A stretch of 64,000 bases of DNA from Pedobacter fastidiosus. Lineage in GTDB: Bacteria > Bacteroidota > Bacteroidia > Sphingobacteriales > Sphingobacteriaceae. The translations under genes were made by a program, and so were the position numbers. The notes under the pieces were generated by a model. The model made no database searches and had not been told where the DNA came from. It saw only the letters and a list, made by a program, of their open reading frames with translations. The stretch's first letter is position 1, and the number at the start of each line of letters is the position of its first letter. The stretch covers positions 104,516 to 168,515 of the forward strand of contig NZ_JACRYL010000002.1 of the NCBI RefSeq assembly GCF_014306625.1, read 5' to 3'. Positions 62,425 to 64,000 of this stretch are shown here, one piece after another.

Positions 62425-62831
62425 TGTATAGCCACAGTACAAAAATTAGGGTTCGTTATGGTGAAACAGACCAAATGGGCTATATGTATTATGGAAATTA
62501 TGCTCAGTACTATGAAGTTGGCCGTGTAGAAATGTTGCGAAGCCTAGGCATGAGTTACAGTTCTATGGAAGCCGATGGAATTATGATGCCTGTGTTAGAA
62601 CTCAAATGCAAATACATTAAACCTGCCCTTTATGATCAGGAAATTACTGTTAAAACCATAATTAAGGAACTACCTGGAATTAGAATTTTTTTCGAATATG
62701 AGTTATATAATGAGAAAGAAGAATTAATAAACTTGGGCTCCACCACCCTTGTTTTTGTTGATATGAAAAAGAACAAACCTACAACTCCGCCTGAAAACTT
62801 TATGGAAAAGCTTTCGGTATTTTTTAATTAA
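62424..62831 (+). CDS. YbgC-like acyl-CoA thioesterase (hotdog fold)
   Basis: 135 aa, starting within the mltG stop (TAATG overlap). The YbgC/FadM-type signature TKIRVRYGETDQMGYMYYGNYAQYYEVGRVEMLRSLGMSYSSME carries the catalytic Asp, followed by a hotdog beta sheet (LELKCKYIKPALYDQEITVKTII, INLGSTTLVFVD). Such enzymes hydrolyse short-chain acyl-CoA, often as part of Tol-Pal or menaquinone clusters; specificity here is unknown. Translationally coupled to mltG. Confidence 0.92.
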   Translation: MYSHSTKIRVRYGETDQMGYMYYGNYAQYYEVGRVEMLRSLGMSYSSMEADGIMMPVLELKCKYIKPALYDQEITVKTIIKELPGIRIFFEYELYNEKEELINLGSTTLVFVDMKKNKPTTPPENFMEKLSVFFN

Positions 62832-62840
62832 TAGCTACAA

Positions 62841-63830
62841 ATGGAATGGTTACACAAGCAACTCCTAAAACTTAAAATCTATTCAAAATTTATTGAATGG
62901 ACGAAGTTTTGCGTTTTGCCTGGTTTTAGTCCTCTTCCGCTTTACACTGTCGCTACTTTCTTTTTCAAGGAAATCGGTAAAGATTCTTTGGTAAACAAAT
63001 CTTCATCATTAGCCTATAGCTTTATGCTGGCCATTTTCCCTGGCATTATCTTCTTATTCACTTTAATTCCATTTATCCCAATTAAAGGCTTCCAAGATCA
63101 GTTATTGAGTTTAATTGAACTTGTACTTCCTCATAACGCTTATGATGCCTTTGAAACCACTTTAAAGGATATTATCAAAAACCAAAATAGCCGTTTACTT
63201 TCCTTCGGATTTTTCTCTGCAATTTTCTTTGCTACGAATGGGGTTAAAAACTTGATGAAAGCATTTAATAAATCTTCCCTAATAATAGAAACCCGAGGCT
63301 GGTTAAAACAGCGTTTCATCGCTTTAATTTTAACAACTGTAATTTGTTTTTCTATTATAATTTGCATCAGCGCAATGGCATTAGGAGAAATCCTATTAAC
63401 GTATATAAAAAACGAACTTCACATTAAAGATAGCCTTGTCGTTTACGCCATCCAATTTACAAGATGGGCGCTATTGGCTACTTTGTATTTTATCACCATT
63501 TCAATTTTGTATAGATATGGCCCATCGCATACCAAAAAATGGAGGCTTTTTAGTGCTGGTTCTTGGTTGGCTACAATTTTGGCATTTATTACCATCTGGG
63601 GATTTTCATTTTACATTAATCACTTCGCTTCATACAATAAAGTTTATGGATCAATTGGAACTTTAATCGTTATAATGATCTGGCTTTACTTAAACTCTCT
63701 AATTCTTTTAATCGGATTTGAGCTTAATGCAAGCGTTGATGTGAGTAAAAGGAGTGTTAAAATCATCCGTCCAACCTTCAATTTGTTCAAAAAAACGGCT
63801 CCAATTGAGGAAAATATTAGGAAAAAATAA
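62841..63830 (+). CDS. YihY/BrkB-family membrane protein
   Basis: 329-aa integral membrane protein with about six transmembrane helices. SLVNKSSSLAYSFMLAIFPGIIFLFTLIPFIP and the amphipathic linkers, then WALLATLYFITISILYRYGPSHTKKWRLFSAGSWLATILAFITIWGFSFYINHFASYNKVYGSIGTLIVIMIWLYLNSLILLIGFELNA, are the YihY signature. Earlier claims that it is RNase BN were withdrawn; function is unknown. It follows the thioesterase gene after 9 nt in the same operon. Confidence 0.9.
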   Translation: MEWLHKQLLKLKIYSKFIEWTKFCVLPGFSPLPLYTVATFFFKEIGKDSLVNKSSSLAYSFMLAIFPGIIFLFTLIPFIPIKGFQDQLLSLIELVLPHNAYDAFETTLKDIIKNQNSRLLSFGFFSAIFFATNGVKNLMKAFNKSSLIIETRGWLKQRFIALILTTVICFSIIICISAMALGEILLTYIKNELHIKDSLVVYAIQFTRWALLATLYFITISILYRYGPSHTKKWRLFSAGSWLATILAFITIWGFSFYINHFASYNKVYGSIGTLIVIMIWLYLNSLILLIGFELNASVDVSKRSVKIIRPTFNLFKKTAPIEENIRKK

Positions 63831-63889
63831 CTTTTTCTATCTCTGTGTTAAGCAATTATCAACTTTTCTAAAAAAAATCGTCAACACAG

Positions 63890-63920
63890 TTTGCAGATTT
63901 GAATCGGATTTGTACTTTTG
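63890..63920 (+). promoter_or_regulatory. Promoter of tRNA-Ser (TTTG - 19 nt - TACTTTTG)
   Basis: TTTG at 63890-63893 and TACTTTTG at 63913-63920 match the Bacteroidetes -33 and -7 elements with 19-nt spacing. The -7 box ends 4 nt before the tRNA 5' end at 63925, so the primary transcript has almost no leader. Confidence 0.8.
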
Positions 63921-63924
63921 TCGC

Positions 63925-64000
63925 GGAGAGTTGGCAGAGTGGTCGATTGCGGCAGTCTTGAAAACTGTTGACTTGTTAAAGGGTCCGCGGGTTCGAATCC
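63925..64000 (+). tRNA. tRNA-Ser (anticodon TGA), 3' end beyond window
   Basis: The sequence begins GGAGAGTTGGCAGAGTGGTC (acceptor and D arm) and has an anticodon stem GCAGT/ACTGT around CTTGAAA, so the anticodon is TGA (63959-63961). It has a long class II variable arm (TTGACTTGTTAAAGGGTCCG region) and a T-arm start GGGTTCGAATCC cut by the window edge. Serine identity follows from anticodon and long variable arm. Confidence 0.95.

Overview
The window is one continuous stretch of an AT-rich chromosome from a member of the Bacteroidota, most probably Sphingobacteriaceae and plausibly Pedobacter (inference). The basis is TonB-dependent receptors, a PorE-like type IX secretion component, an HmuY lipoprotein, DUF3667 and DUF983 proteins, few purine-rich ribosome binding sites, and recurring promoter boxes of the Bacteroidetes form TAnnTTTG. 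No prophage, insertion sequence or CRISPR array was found. Most genes are housekeeping genes in short operons, with small accessory modules between them.

1-10.4 kb: a BtuB-type receptor (cut by the window edge) behind a cobalamin riboswitch; a serine beta-lactamase-like hydrolase; lepA; folD, whose 5' end is built from a GC-rich interspersed repeat; a DUF6364/PIN toxin-antitoxin pair; a Rieske protein; queE; and a PorE-like TPR/beta-propeller/OmpA protein. 10.4-17.9 kb: envelope sugar genes (kdsA, kdsD, manC) with recQ, DUF2071, DUF5995 and rlmB. 18.1-27.9 kb: dnaB, chrA, a TPR protein, etfBA, a bifunctional nuclease, a nucleoside transporter, a DUF3667 protein and gltA.

28-41 kb: a DUF3347 lipoprotein, two paralogous outer membrane barrels, miaA followed by a gene resembling phage-type proteins, an MBL-fold hydrolase, an ECF-like sigma factor, a lacI-family regulator with an identical palindrome at each end, and an AraC-type regulator divergent from a heme-type TonB receptor and HmuY. 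A tandem 16-bp repeat with 21-bp period lies between the last two transcription units. 41-45.3 kb: a methionine/homoserine cluster made of a SAM riboswitch, a 41-codon cysteine-rich small ORF missed by length-limited ORF calling, metY, metX and hom. The small ORF starts about 12 nt after the riboswitch and ends in CCxxxxxCCxCCCMQ. It is the most interesting observation here.

45.3-64 kb: a toxin-antitoxin pair whose antitoxin joins an XRE helix-turn-helix to a Panacea (SocA-like) domain; a queuosine-precursor transporter; a Bcr/CflA exporter; an ApbE-DUF2271 fusion with a PepSY membrane protein; a methionine aminotransferase/omega-amidase pair; a twin-arginine-type glycosylasparaginase; DUF2314; cutC; two zinc-ribbon membrane proteins, one a CPBP protease; DUF983; a Crp/Fnr regulator; and a cell-wall group (ddl, PASTA protein, mltG, thioesterase, YihY). 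The window ends inside a tRNA-Ser(UGA) gene.
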